Notes: a model not told the origin generated them from the sequence alone. Shown: positions 48,308-57,918, counted from the first letter of the stretch. The stretch: 64,000 nucleotides of DNA from Devosia naphthalenivorans (GCF_003056355.1 NZ_PYVW01000009.1:62001-126000), one strand, 5' to 3'. Numbers and translations: made by a program.

Positions 48308-49210
48308 TCAGTGGGCTGCTGCCACATGATAATTCATGTGCTGGAGGTCGGAGAGAAGGCTGGGACCGGTCGGCTGCCAACCCAGTTTCTCGCGCGTCCA
48401 TTCGCTCGATGCCGGCAGGTCCAGGGTCGCAAAATGGGCAAGCGGGCCGTAGTGACCGGGCACCTCTTCCGGCGACAAAGACCGCACGGGGATACCCAGG
48501 CCGAGTCCCACTGCCTCTGCCACCTCGCGCGCCGAGACGCCCTCCTCGGCGACGGCATGGTAGCGCGCTCCAGGCTCATGCTGCTCGAGTGCCAGGCGGT
48601 ACAATCGAGCAACGTCGCTGACATGGGCGGCGGACCAGCGCTCCTTGCCTTCCCCGACATAGGCTGAAAACCCTCGGGCGCGGGCGACCTCGATCATCGG
48701 CGTGAGCAGCCCCTGCTTTTCGACATCATGCACCTGAGGCAGGCGCACAACCGCAACGCTGACGTCCTTCGCCGCCACAGCTTCTCCGGCCAGCTCGGAC
48801 AGGCGACGCGGATTGGCGTTGTCGCGATCGAAACGCTGTTCGGTTGCCGGTTGGCCGGGGGCTCCGTTCCCCATCCCGACACCGGAGGTGATCAGAAACG
48901 GCTTGCTCGATCCGGCGAGCGCGTCACCCATGGCTTCGATCACGCGGCGATCCTTTTCGCAGTTCGCGAGGAAATTGGCGAAGTCGTGATCGAAGGCGGC
49001 GTGGATGACCGCATCGGCTTGTGCCGCCCCGCTGGCTAGAGTTTCGGGATTCTCCAGGCTGCCGCGGTGGACCTCTGCACCCGCGCGGGCAAGCGCCTCC
49101 GCCCCGTGGTCCGATCGGGTCATGCCGAGAACCTCATGTCCCGCAGCGATGAGTTCAGGCACGATCCTCGAGCCGATAAAGCCCGTCGCACCAGTCAGGA
49201 AAACACGCAT
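48308..49210 (-). CDS. NAD(P)-dependent epimerase/dehydratase-like SDR
   Basis: 300 residues of the atypical/extended SDR type. The N-terminal Rossmann motif is FLTGATGFIGSRIVPELIAA and later segments include DAVIHAAFDHDFANF and RWSAAHVSDVARLYRLALE. The canonical YxxxK is not obvious, as in several atypical SDRs. Substrate unknown. It is divergent from an XRE/MmyB-like regulator, a pairing that suggests regulation by that protein. Confidence 0.85.
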   Translation of the reverse strand: MRVFLTGATGFIGSRIVPELIAAGHEVLGMTRSDHGAEALARAGAEVHRGSLENPETLASGAAQADAVIHAAFDHDFANFLANCEKDRRVIEAMGDALAGSSKPFLITSGVGMGNGAPGQPATEQRFDRDNANPRRLSELAGEAVAAKDVSVAVVRLPQVHDVEKQGLLTPMIEVARARGFSAYVGEGKERWSAAHVSDVARLYRLALEQHEPGARYHAVAEEGVSAREVAEAVGLGLGIPVRSLSPEEVPGHYGPLAHFATLDLPASSEWTREKLGWQPTGPSLLSDLQHMNYHVAAAH

Positions 49211-49308
49211 GAAAACACCTTTCTGATTGTTGGATCAGCCAAGTGGACCTATGTTCGTTCCTGTTAAAGTAGTGACTTTATCATGGTATAAACGCCAACA
49301 GGATAATC

Positions 49309-50148
49309 ATGCCCTCCCCCACTGCCAATGCGCTCGGGACTTATCTGCGAGATCGCCGGACGCGGCTTGATCCCGCCACGTTCGGGTTCATCGGCGGTCG
49401 TCGCCGAACACCGGGATTGCGCCGGGAAGAAGTGGCGCAGCGCGCCAACATCAGCCCAACCTGGTATACGTGGCTCGAACAGGGACGCGGCGGGGCACCA
49501 TCGGCCGATGTGCTTGACCGGATATCGAAGGGCCTGATGCTGACCGAGCCCGAACGGGAACACCTTTTCATGCTTGGGCTCGGCCGTCCGCCCGAGGTGC
49601 ATTACAAGCCGGTTGAGGGAGTGACACCGAGACTGCAGCGGGTGCTTGACGCCCTGGATAGCAGCCCGGCCTTCATCAAGACGGCGACCTGGGACGTGAT
49701 TGCCTGGAACCGTGCCGCCGCGGCCGTGCTGACGGACTACGGCCAGCTTCCACCTGAACAGCGCAATATTCTTCGGCTCATGTTCGGCAATTCGCAGATC
49801 AGGGCCATACAGGAGGATTGGGAGAGCGTCGCCCGTTACGTCGTAGGCTCGTTCCGCGCCGACGTGGCGCGCGCCGGGGCGACCGAGGAAATTACCCAAT
49901 TGGTGGACGAACTCTGCCGAACCAGCCCGGTGTTCGACAGGCTATGGCGCGACAACGAGATCGCCGCACATCACGAGGGGCTCAAGCGCCTTCACCACCC
50001 TGATGTTGGCCTGCTGGAGCTTGAGTTCTCAGCCTTCGCCGTTGATGGACGTCCCGAACTCGGCATGGTGATCTACAATCCGGCGTCCAGCGACGATGCC
50101 GACCGTGTGCGGGCGTTGGTGCGCATGCGAGAGCATCACATCTCGTAG
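49309..50148 (+). CDS. XRE/MmyB-like transcriptional regulator
   Basis: 279 residues: an XRE HTH (TPGLRREEVAQRANISPTWY) followed by an MmyB-like ligand-binding domain (FIKTATWDVIAWNRAAAAVL; RLHHPDVGLLELEFSAFAVD). Family members often control a neighbouring short-chain dehydrogenase. AGGA precedes the ATG. The divergent promoter region holds AAAGT-AGTG-ACTTT at 49266-49279, a possible operator. Confidence 0.9.
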   Translation: MPSPTANALGTYLRDRRTRLDPATFGFIGGRRRTPGLRREEVAQRANISPTWYTWLEQGRGGAPSADVLDRISKGLMLTEPEREHLFMLGLGRPPEVHYKPVEGVTPRLQRVLDALDSSPAFIKTATWDVIAWNRAAAAVLTDYGQLPPEQRNILRLMFGNSQIRAIQEDWESVARYVVGSFRADVARAGATEEITQLVDELCRTSPVFDRLWRDNEIAAHHEGLKRLHHPDVGLLELEFSAFAVDGRPELGMVIYNPASSDDADRVRALVRMREHHIS

Positions 50149-50206
50149 TTCGTCCGGCCAACGGCAGAGCAGCGCCCGACTGCGCACTTGGCCAAGCGTT
50201 AGCCCA

Positions 50207-51154
50207 TCAGGCGATAGCCCCCTCGAATTCCTCCGCCGCCATGCCGGGCGATGTTGCCGGGGTGTCGCGTGCGTAGCGGGCCGGGGATATGCCGGCGTCA
50301 CGCAGGAAGGCCACGCTGAAGGCGCTTGCGGAGCGGTATCCAACCTTTCGGGCGATTTCGCTCACACTCCCCTCGCGCTTGCGCAACAGGTTCTTGGCCA
50401 AAGCCAGCCGCCATGCGGTCAGATATTCCATGGGCGCCATGCCCACCGTGCTCTGGAAGCGCTCATGAAAACCCGACCGGGACAGGGCTGCCTCCCTTGC
50501 CAGTTCGGCAACCGTCCAGCCGCGCTCGGGCTTTGCGTGCATGCTCCTTATTGCCGTCGCCAGCCGATCGTCCGACAGGGCGCGCAGCAATCCCGGTGAA
50601 TTGGCCAGCTCGGCAGTCGAGCGCAACGCCTCGATCAGCAGCACTTCCAATAGATGCTGCAACACCACTTCACGCCCCGGCTTGTTGCCCACTGCCTCGT
50701 CGCCCAGCAATTGCATCAACATGGCCAGACGATGCTCGCCCCGCACCACCACCAATTTGGGAAGCAGCGACGACAGCAGGGTCGCATCGTCGGACCGGAA
50801 AATGCAGTAGCCGACCAGCGCCCGCATATCGACCGGGCCATCGATACTGCCGACGCGATATCCGCCGCCGGGCAGGATCACCGGATCGATCACCAGGTCA
50901 TTGTCTGCGCTGGGCACGTCACTCCACATCATGAAGTCCTGCGCAAAGGGGATCAGAATGAAATCGCCGGCATTGACGATAACCTCACCGCTTTGGTGAT
51001 CCCTGTAGCGCAGGCTCCCCTTGAGCACCGCGACGTAATAGGGGTTGGGCGATTGCGTCCGCCTCACCCGCCAGGGCCCCGATCCGGTGACGCATTTGGA
51101 AAACGGCGCGCCCGGCTGCAGCAAGCCAACAATCTGCGCGAGAGGATCAGCCAT
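50207..51154 (-). CDS. AraC-family transcriptional regulator with cupin domain
   Basis: 315 residues from ATG 51152-51154. The N-terminal cupin_6-type sensor (~1-190) contains NPYYVAVLKGSLRYRDHQSG and the C-terminal two-HTH AraC domain contains SRSGFHERFQSTVGMAPMEY and VGYRSASAFSVAFLRDAGIS. It is divergent from an SDR gene, which it probably regulates. A TTGGACG-N13-CGTCCAA dyad lies between them. Confidence 0.9.
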   Translation of the reverse strand: MADPLAQIVGLLQPGAPFSKCVTGSGPWRVRRTQSPNPYYVAVLKGSLRYRDHQSGEVIVNAGDFILIPFAQDFMMWSDVPSADNDLVIDPVILPGGGYRVGSIDGPVDMRALVGYCIFRSDDATLLSSLLPKLVVVRGEHRLAMLMQLLGDEAVGNKPGREVVLQHLLEVLLIEALRSTAELANSPGLLRALSDDRLATAIRSMHAKPERGWTVAELAREAALSRSGFHERFQSTVGMAPMEYLTAWRLALAKNLLRKREGSVSEIARKVGYRSASAFSVAFLRDAGISPARYARDTPATSPGMAAEEFEGAIA

Positions 51155-51176
51155 TCTGGACTCACTCGAAATAATC

Positions 51177-51203
51177 TTGGACGATAAAATATAGAACGTC
51201 CAA
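51177..51203. promoter_or_regulatory. Operator candidate between the AraC and SDR genes
   Basis: TTGGACG at 51177-51183 and CGTCCAA at 51197-51203 are exact inverted 7-mers separated by 13 AT-rich bases, centred in the divergent promoter region. Spacing suits a dimeric regulator. Confidence 0.5.
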
Positions 51204-51251
51204 CCGCCTGTGACTATCTCCTGTTCGGCCAATCAAGCACAGGATCATGCC

Positions 51252-52010
51252 ATGACCGAAAATTCTCGCATCGCACTCGTCACCGGCGCCAATCAGGGCA
51301 TCGGGCTTCAGATCGCAACGGACCTTGCCGCCAGTGGCCTCACGGTGCTGCTCGCCTCGCGCAATCTCGACCGGGGCAAGGCCGCCGCTCAAGGTATTGA
51401 CGGCGATGTTCATCCCATTCAGCTCGATGTCACCGACGAGGCTTCGATCCGCGCGGCTGTCGCGCAAGTCGAGCAGCAGTTCGGCCGCCTCGACATTCTC
51501 GTCAACAATGCCGCCATTTCCCGGGCCAACGGCCCGGAAAGCGAGACCATGCAGGACTATATCCAGCGCTCGCGGGCGACACTGATCTCGGTAGACGAAG
51601 TCCGGACCATCTGGGAAACCAATGTCTTCGGTGTCCTTGCCGTCACCCAAGCCTTCGTGCCCTTGCTGCGGAAGGCGAACGGCGCAAGTGTCGTCAATGT
51701 CTCGAGCAGTCTGGGCTCGCTATCCATGCTCGCACCCGACAATCCCTACCGGACAACCTTCAACCCCGGTTATGGCGCATCCAAGACCGCGCTCAACGCC
51801 ATTACGATGGCCTTTGCCATCGATCTTGAAGCCGAAGGTATCAAGGTCAACGCGGTGACGCCGGGCTTCACTGCCACCGCGCTCAACAATTACGAGGGTA
51901 CCGAAACCGTCCAGCAGGGTGCCGCCGAAGCCGTTCGTGTCGCCCTGCTTGGGAACCAAGGCCCGACGGGCGTTTTCACCGGGTCGGTCAACGAAATCCA
52001 GCCCTGGTGA
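51252..52010 (+). CDS. Short-chain dehydrogenase/reductase
   Basis: Classical SDR of 252 residues from ATG 51252. Cofactor motif VTGANQGIGLQIATDLAASG, the NNAA motif in LDILVNNAAISR, catalytic Ser in VVNVSSSLGSL and the YxxxK motif GYGASKTALNAITMAFAID. The acidic/basic residue after the second strand (ASRNLDRGKAAA) suggests NADPH. Substrate unknown. A GC hairpin (52020-52045) follows the stop. Confidence 0.92.
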   Translation: MTENSRIALVTGANQGIGLQIATDLAASGLTVLLASRNLDRGKAAAQGIDGDVHPIQLDVTDEASIRAAVAQVEQQFGRLDILVNNAAISRANGPESETMQDYIQRSRATLISVDEVRTIWETNVFGVLAVTQAFVPLLRKANGASVVNVSSSLGSLSMLAPDNPYRTTFNPGYGASKTALNAITMAFAIDLEAEGIKVNAVTPGFTATALNNYEGTETVQQGAAEAVRVALLGNQGPTGVFTGSVNEIQPW

Positions 52011-52097
52011 TGGAAACGAGGCCCGCCGGCACCTGCTGGCGGGCCGACTCCTGAGCGGCAGGCTGAATTCGGCCTGCGGCAGGTCTGCGACACCAGT

Positions 52098-52811
52098 TTA
52101 GCTAGCAGCGCTCATATGCGCTGGCCCATTACTCAGGAAATGCGTCTTCGTGAACAGGGCCAAGTCTAACGGATTTGGCAACCTGACATCGCTCAGATCG
52201 GGAGAGCGTTTTCCAGAGGGATCGTAAGACCGAGCGATCTGCGAGATGAAGACAACTGCCACCCCGCTTTTTTCGGCGAAGGATTTCAGGGCCTCGACCT
52301 GTTCTGCGAGTGGGGGATGCTCACGCTTCTGGTCCAATAGCTGCAGATAGTCGATTACGATCACTGTGCCCGTTGGTGCAGATCGCGCCTTGGAAATGAT
52401 GTGGTCCGCACATATCCCATCGGAGCAGTCGAACTCGAACCCAGCCCCAAGCCGGCTTGGTTCGATGCCGAGGGAACTCAGGCGTTCCAGAACCTCGCCT
52501 TCGGTATATTCCAAGGTGAAGAACATGCCGCGTTTGCCAGATTTCACGGCTTCCACTGCGATCTCAAGGGCGAGCAGGGTCTTACCTTGTGCGGGGCGAG
52601 CCCCGATAAGCATCATGTCGCCGTTTTTCAGGCCCGCGTACAACTTGCTTGCAGACGAGCTTGATTGATATTTCGTGGCGAGCAGGCTCCAGCTCTTGAA
52701 GCCTTCGCCGGAGGCTATGCGATCGAGCGCGACATGTAGCTCGATGCCTTCTTCACGTGCGAGACGCTTTGCGCTGCGTTTAAGATGGTAGATTGGCGCT
52801 GAGAGTTTCAT
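52098..52811 (-). CDS. DnaB-like helicase-domain ATPase (stand-alone)
   Basis: 237 residues. Walker A is GARPAQGKTLLALEIA, Walker B TVIVIDYLQLLDQKREH, and VVFISQIARSYDPSGKRSPD matches the DnaB/RecA core motif. The DnaB N-terminal domain is absent; instead ~55 residues start with MKLSAPIYHLKRSAKRLARE. Such short DnaB-like ATPases occur in Hyphomicrobiales chromosomes with unknown role. Confidence 0.8.
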   Translation of the reverse strand: MKLSAPIYHLKRSAKRLAREEGIELHVALDRIASGEGFKSWSLLATKYQSSSSASKLYAGLKNGDMMLIGARPAQGKTLLALEIAVEAVKSGKRGMFFTLEYTEGEVLERLSSLGIEPSRLGAGFEFDCSDGICADHIISKARSAPTGTVIVIDYLQLLDQKREHPPLAEQVEALKSFAEKSGVAVVFISQIARSYDPSGKRSPDLSDVRLPNPLDLALFTKTHFLSNGPAHMSAAS

Positions 52812-53031
52812 CGTACCCTTTCAGTGCGGGCGTTGTCAGCAATCCCTCCTTTTGCTTCTGCCCGACCTATGGGTTGGGTTCGATGAAGTCCGGTATGATG
52901 TCTACTTTCCCATTGGAGGGGGGAGGCGTGGACCGCGCCAGAATCGCATTCTAGCACGCCGCAATATTCTCGGAAGATAGCCAATTCGTCGTTCCCGCCC
53001 ACGCAGCCGTTCAAGAGCAGGAAGGGAGCGA

Positions 53032-53532
53032 TCAGGTGATGTCGCCGGGGCGCAGCATGCGTTTGAGCGATGAGCTGCGGAACACGAAGTGTTCGACCAG
53101 GGCTCCAGCAACGTGCAGCACGATTACGGCGACGAGTGCAATTCGAAGTAGCCCGGCGTGCGCGTCAGCTGCGCCTTCGACACCGAGGAACCAGGCCACA
53201 GCTCCACTGAGTGGCATTGCAATGAGCAGCAAATAGAGCGCGCCGTGCGTAATGGCGCCGAGGGTCGAGGCCCATTTCGGCTGGTTCTCGGAGCGCGGTG
53301 GGTGACCATGGGTGCGTCGCAGGTAGAGCCGGTAAAGCACGACCAGAAGGACGCTTACCCCGGCGATTATGTGCAGGATGGCGCCGATGCCGGGGGGCCC
53401 ACCAAGACCATCCTCTCGGGCTTCCCACGCCTCGCTCATGGCGTCGCCGATGATCAGCTGAAAGACCACCAGCGCCACTGTCACCCAATGCAGTGCGACT
53501 TGCTGGCTAGACCAACCAGTTGAAATGGGCAT
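53032..53532 (-). CDS. Cytochrome b561-family protein
   Basis: 166 residues, four membrane helices, with histidines placed for two b hemes: VALHWVTVALVVFQ, GAILHIIAGVSVLLVVL, LGAITHGALYLLLIAMPLSG and VIVLHVAGALVEH. It transfers electrons across or at the inner membrane; the partner is unknown. It lies downstream of the TRAP operon on the same strand but behind a terminator, so it is probably a separate unit. Confidence 0.9.
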   Translation of the reverse strand: MPISTGWSSQQVALHWVTVALVVFQLIIGDAMSEAWEAREDGLGGPPGIGAILHIIAGVSVLLVVLYRLYLRRTHGHPPRSENQPKWASTLGAITHGALYLLLIAMPLSGAVAWFLGVEGAADAHAGLLRIALVAVIVLHVAGALVEHFVFRSSSLKRMLRPGDIT

Positions 53533-53660
53533 ATCCGACCTCCCGTTTTCAGCAGCCCATCACGGATTGGCTGGTGCGGCAAGTGGTCGTGGAACTGGAG
53601 GATGGTGAACTCCCTGCCGCCTCCGTTCGGTTTGCGGAAAAGGACAGTTCTCAAGCAGAA

Positions 53661-53682
53661 GGGCGGGATCGAAATCCCGCCC
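53661..53682 (-). terminator. Terminator after the TRAP operon
   Basis: GGGCGGGAT-CGAA-ATCCCGCCC is a perfect 9-bp stem 24 bp past the dctP-type gene stop; on the minus strand it is followed by TTCTGCTT. Confidence 0.7.
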
Positions 53683-53705
53683 TCCCCTTTCATTCGCTCG
53701 AGGCC

Positions 53706-54719
53706 TTATTCGCCGCGGATGGTGGCCAGTTCCGCGTTGACGCGCTCGATCACCTCGGCGCCGATGGATGCGGCACTGCGTTCGTAAACGCCCGCAACCG
53801 CTGCACGGATTTCGGCCATGTTCTCTTCCGAGATATCGTTGACCTCAAGGCCGGCATCCTTGATGCGCTGCAGTGACTCGCTGGACAGGGCGCGGCTGGC
53901 GGTGCGCTGTACGTCGCGACCGACAATCGAGCAGTCCACAAGGATCTGCTGCTCTTCGGCAGAGTAGGTATCGAAGATCGGCTTGGAGAACAGCACCACG
54001 AATGGCGTGTAGGCGTGGCGGGTGTTGGAGACGTAGTCCTGCACTTCAAAGAAGCGCGACGTGTCGATCGTCACATAGGGGTTTTCCTGGGCGTCGATTG
54101 CACCGGTCTCGAGTGCGGTGAACACTTCGCCGAAAGCCATCGGCTGGGCGTTGGTTCCCAGCGTCTGGAAGGTGTCGAGGAAGATATTGTTCTGCATGAC
54201 GCGCACGCGCATGCCTTCGAAATCTTCCAGGCTTTCCACCGGGCGAAGCGAGTTGGAGAGATTGCGGAAGCCGTTCTCCCAGTACGAGAGGTTGACCAGA
54301 TTGTGCTTGGGCAGCAGGTCGGCCATGTACTTGCCGAACTCGCCATCGAGCAGGGCATCCGCTTCTTCTTCGTTGTTAAGAAGGAACGGCAGATCGAAAA
54401 CGCCAAGCGCGGGTTCGATGGCGACCAGCGGTGAAGTCGAAGAAATCACCATTTCGAGCGTGCCCGAACGCAGGGCCTGGGCCGACTGCAAATCATCGCC
54501 CAGAGCCGAGCTCCAGAACGCGTTGACGGTCCAGGCGCCATCGGTGCGCTCGGCAATACATGCCTTCATTGCCTCGACGCCGTCACCCACCGGATGGTCT
54601 TCGGCAATGCCGTTGGCGATGCGGATGGTCCGCTCCGAAACCTGGGCGAATGCCGGGGTGGCAACGCTTGACAGCAGAGTGGCGGCGAGACCCGCCGCGA
54701 CGAGAGATTTCCAATTCAT
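53706..54719 (-). CDS. TRAP transporter substrate-binding protein (DctP family)
   Basis: 337 residues with a signal peptide (LVAAGLAATLLSSVATPAFA). The family arginine that contacts a substrate carboxylate is in the conserved GMRVRVMQNNIFLDTFQTLG region, and ALETGAIDAQENPYVTIDTS is the typical hinge segment. Binds small organic acids or sugar acids in the periplasm; the exact ligand is unclear. It follows dctM- and dctQ-type genes on the same strand. Confidence 0.92.
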   Translation of the reverse strand: MNWKSLVAAGLAATLLSSVATPAFAQVSERTIRIANGIAEDHPVGDGVEAMKACIAERTDGAWTVNAFWSSALGDDLQSAQALRSGTLEMVISSTSPLVAIEPALGVFDLPFLLNNEEEADALLDGEFGKYMADLLPKHNLVNLSYWENGFRNLSNSLRPVESLEDFEGMRVRVMQNNIFLDTFQTLGTNAQPMAFGEVFTALETGAIDAQENPYVTIDTSRFFEVQDYVSNTRHAYTPFVVLFSKPIFDTYSAEEQQILVDCSIVGRDVQRTASRALSSESLQRIKDAGLEVNDISEENMAEIRAAVAGVYERSAASIGAEVIERVNAELATIRGE

Positions 54720-54764
54720 GAGTATTCTCCTCCTTGTTGATTATATTGGGTCGAAACGACTGAT

Positions 54765-56045
54765 TTAGTGCCGCATCCAGCTGAGCGGCACCAAGACGAG
54801 CTGGGGAAAGAATGTCAGCAGCATCAGGACCATGAAATGGGCGATAAGAAACGGAGTTACGCCCGTAATCACCCGCCCCAATGGTACCCGCGCCACGCCG
54901 CTGACGACGTTGAGCACAACCCCTACCGGCGGCGTCAGCAGCCCGATGCAGTTGTTCATGATGAACATCACGCCGAAATAAACAGGATCGATCCCCGCCT
55001 GGCGAATAATGGGCATCAGCACTGGGGTGAGGATCAGGATCGTCGGCGTGAGGTCCAGAGCCGTGCCCACGACGAACACCAGCACCATGATCATCAGCAT
55101 CAGAACCAGCTGGTTGCCCATGACCGGCTCGAGGATACGGGTGATCTCGCCGGGAATATTGGCGCTGGTGATGAGCCAGGCGGAGACAAGCGCCCCCGCA
55201 ACCAGGAACAGCACCACCGAGGTCGTCTTGGCAGCACGCAGGAACACGCTGTAGAGATCGGAGAACTTGAGCTCGCGGTAGACGAAGAGCCCCACGAACA
55301 TCGCGTAAACTGCCGCCACCACGCCCGCTTCGGTAGGGGTGAAAATGCCGAAGCGAATGCCACCCAGGATGATGACCGGCATCATCAGGGCCCAGCCGGC
55401 GCGCAGGGTAGCGCGGCCGCGTTCGGCCCAGCCCACCTTGGGCAGGGACTCCACCCCATCACGCCGCGATACGATGCCCCAGGTGATCAGCAAAGCCACC
55501 GCCATCATCATGCCCGGTACAATGCCGGCCAGGAACAGCTGGGTGATGGAGACGTTGGCAGCCACGCCGAAGATGATGAAGGCAATGGAGGGCGGGATCA
55601 CTGGGGCGATGATGCCACCGGCAGCGATCAGGCCCGCCGAGCGCGGCACGTTGTAGCCGGCCTTGCTCATCATCGGGATCAGGATCGCGGCCAGTGCCGC
55701 CGTGTCGGCAGCAGCAGAGCCCGAAAGCGCCGCCATGATCAGGGCCGCGATAATGGCAACAAAGCCCAGCCCGCCTCGCAGGTGACCCACGAAGGTAATG
55801 GCAAATTCGATGATGCGCTTGGATAGTCCGCCGGCATTCATCAGCTCGCCGGCCAGAATGAAGAACGGAATGGCCAGAAGCACGAAGCTATTGGCGCCAT
55901 CGACCATGTTCTGGGCGACGATCTGGGGCATGAACATGCCCATATAGCTCATCAGGACGATGCCGCAGAACATCAGCGCAAACGCAATCGGCGCTCCGAT
56001 TGCCATGGCGCCCAAGAGCGAGGACAGGAAGACGACAAGGGTCAT
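54765..56045 (-). CDS. TRAP transporter large permease (DctM family)
   Basis: 426 residues with about 12 hydrophobic segments. It shows the DctM start FLSSLLGAMAIGAPIAFALM, the VLLAIPFFILAGELMNAGGL motif, GSAAADTAALAAILIPMM, VIPPSIAFIIFGVAANVSIT and NNCIGLLTPPVGVVLNVVSG. It couples import to Na+ or H+ flux. Overlaps the dctQ-type stop by 4 bp. Confidence 0.94.
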   Translation of the reverse strand: MTLVVFLSSLLGAMAIGAPIAFALMFCGIVLMSYMGMFMPQIVAQNMVDGANSFVLLAIPFFILAGELMNAGGLSKRIIEFAITFVGHLRGGLGFVAIIAALIMAALSGSAAADTAALAAILIPMMSKAGYNVPRSAGLIAAGGIIAPVIPPSIAFIIFGVAANVSITQLFLAGIVPGMMMAVALLITWGIVSRRDGVESLPKVGWAERGRATLRAGWALMMPVIILGGIRFGIFTPTEAGVVAAVYAMFVGLFVYRELKFSDLYSVFLRAAKTTSVVLFLVAGALVSAWLITSANIPGEITRILEPVMGNQLVLMLMIMVLVFVVGTALDLTPTILILTPVLMPIIRQAGIDPVYFGVMFIMNNCIGLLTPPVGVVLNVVSGVARVPLGRVITGVTPFLIAHFMVLMLLTFFPQLVLVPLSWMRH

Positions 56046-56578
56046 TCGCCGCGCTCCAGCAAGGCATCGATACTGTCGTAGTCACCGACGAACTGGGCGA
56101 TTTCGGCTTCGGTGGTGCGTCCGGCCAGGATCTTGAACAGGCGCCAGATCGCGATGATGCCCACGCCGATCGCGGTGAAGAAGGTGATCCCGTAGACATA
56201 GAGCAGCGGCATGCCAGCCACCGCCGAGCGCATGGTTGCGTTGATCGGCGCCTGCTGCCAGCTGCCCCAGAACAGGACGGCGACGCAGAAAAGGATCAGC
56301 AGGTTGGTGAGGAACATGCAGATGATCCGCCCGCGCCGGCCGAACATGCGCACCAGCGTTTCGACGCCCAGATGCCCGTTCTCGGCAAAGGCCAGGACCG
56401 CACCCACGAAAGTGAGCCAAACAAAGAAGAACCGGCTCATCTCCTCTGAGATGACCAGACCGGAATTGAAGCCGTAGCGCAGCACGACATTGAGAAACAC
56501 CATGCCTGTCATGCCTGCCAGCAGCAGGACGATGGAGACTTCGATGATTTTGCCGATTGCCGACGTAAATACCCTCAC
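56042..56578 (-). CDS. TRAP transporter small permease (DctQ family)
   Basis: About 178 residues and four membrane helices, starting at GTG 56578 with GGAG upstream; a longer in-frame extension has no family character. Typical DctQ features are VVLRYGFNSGLVISEEMSRF and FVWLTFVGAVLAFAENGHLG. It pairs with the large permease. First gene of dctQ-M-P. Confidence 0.88.
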   Translation of the reverse strand: MRVFTSAIGKIIEVSIVLLLAGMTGMVFLNVVLRYGFNSGLVISEEMSRFFFVWLTFVGAVLAFAENGHLGVETLVRMFGRRGRIICMFLTNLLILFCVAVLFWGSWQQAPINATMRSAVAGMPLLYVYGITFFTAIGVGIIAIWRLFKILAGRTTEAEIAQFVGDYDSIDALLERGE

Positions 56579-56719
56579 GACCTGACACTCCAGGCCGTGA
56601 CCGGGATGGTCACAGATGACACGCGCACTTCCTCCGTCGCGGCTGCTTGCCCTTGGGACATCACACCGCATTCTCCTCACTTGGCGCCCCTCCAGGGTGC
56701 CGAGCTAGACAGCGATCTA

Positions 56720-56738
56720 AATGGTAGCGTATGTCATT
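56720..56738. promoter_or_regulatory. Weak LacI-type operator candidate upstream of TRAP genes
   Basis: AATGGTAGCGTATGTCATT has matching AATG/CATT ends and a central GCG, lying between the divergent TRAP operon and the LacI-type gene. Inner positions are not symmetric, so support is weak. Confidence 0.3.
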
Positions 56739-56780
56739 GTCAACGGGACGACAGTGGCCGGCAGGCGCAGCGGGGACTGC

Positions 56781-57818
56781 ATGACCGATAGTACCAGTGT
56801 TTACAGGGCTGTAACGCTGAAGGAAGTCGCCGCGGCGGCGGGCGTCAGTCTGATAACGGCCTCCCGCTCATTGCGCACCCCCGAAGTGGTCTCGGTCAAA
56901 ACCCGTCAGCGCGTTGCAGCAGCGGTGAACCTGCTGGGCTACACGCCGAACCAGGCAGCCCGGGCGCTCGCTTCGTCCAAAAGTTCGATCATCGGCATCA
57001 TCGTTCCCTCAGTCACCAATCTGGTCTTCACCGACGTTTTGCGCGGGGTTTATGACGCCATCGAAGGAACCGACCTGCAGGTTCAATTGGGCAATTCCCG
57101 CTACACGCCGCACAAGGAAGAACGACTGCTCCGCGTCTTCGCCGCCCAACGCCCGGCCGGCCTGATCGTGGCGGGGAAGGATCAGAATCCCGCGGCTCGC
57201 GCCATTCTGGTGCAGCTCGGTTGTCCCGTCGTCCAGGTGATGGATCTCGCCGATGACCCCATCGACATGAGCATCGGTTTTGATCACACCGAAGGCGGCC
57301 GGGCAGCGACGCAGCATCTGCTTGACCAGGGCTACCGGCGGATCGGATTTTTGGGTGCACGCATGGATTCGCGCGCGCAACGACGCCTTGACGGATACCG
57401 GCAGGTCCTGACGAACGCAGGACTCGACGATGCCCGCCTGGTCATGACCACACCGCAGCCCTCATCGGTCCTGCTCGGTGGCCAAATGCTCGCTGAGTTC
57501 CTTTCCAGGGTTCCCGATGCCGATGCGGTATTCTGCAACAATGACGATATCGCCATGGGTGCACTTTTCGAGTGCCAGCGGAGGGGCATAAGCGTTCCCG
57601 GACAGTTTGGCATCATGGGCTTCAATGACCTGGAATATGCAGACTCCATCGCGCCATCCCTGTCGACGATCCGTACGCCTCGCTACGAAATGGGGCGCCG
57701 GGCGGTCGAGATGATTGCCGCCGCCAATGCCGGTCAGCGCCCGGAAACAGCGACTGTCGACCTGGGGTTCGAACTCAAGGCTCGCCAAAGCACGGCTCGC
57801 AGGGGAAGCCGGCGATAA
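56781..57818 (+). CDS. LacI-family transcriptional regulator
   Basis: 345 residues from ATG 56781. The LacI HTH is TLKEVAAAAGVSLITASRSL with the hinge helix in TPNQAARALASSKSSIIGII, followed by a periplasmic-binding-like sensor (IMGFNDLEYADSIAPSLSTI). It resembles gluconate-type GntR repressors, which hints that the adjacent TRAP system moves a sugar acid. An earlier ATG (56721) overlaps the likely operator and is less probable. Confidence 0.9.
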   Translation: MTDSTSVYRAVTLKEVAAAAGVSLITASRSLRTPEVVSVKTRQRVAAAVNLLGYTPNQAARALASSKSSIIGIIVPSVTNLVFTDVLRGVYDAIEGTDLQVQLGNSRYTPHKEERLLRVFAAQRPAGLIVAGKDQNPAARAILVQLGCPVVQVMDLADDPIDMSIGFDHTEGGRAATQHLLDQGYRRIGFLGARMDSRAQRRLDGYRQVLTNAGLDDARLVMTTPQPSSVLLGGQMLAEFLSRVPDADAVFCNNDDIAMGALFECQRRGISVPGQFGIMGFNDLEYADSIAPSLSTIRTPRYEMGRRAVEMIAAANAGQRPETATVDLGFELKARQSTARRGSRR

Positions 57819-57918
57819 ATGCGCCTATCCTGCCGGCCGACTTGGCGCTGCCCGAGCGCCTGCCGCGTGATTTGGAACTATCTCCCCCCACCGAGATTGC
57901 CCATGCAGCGACGGAGGC

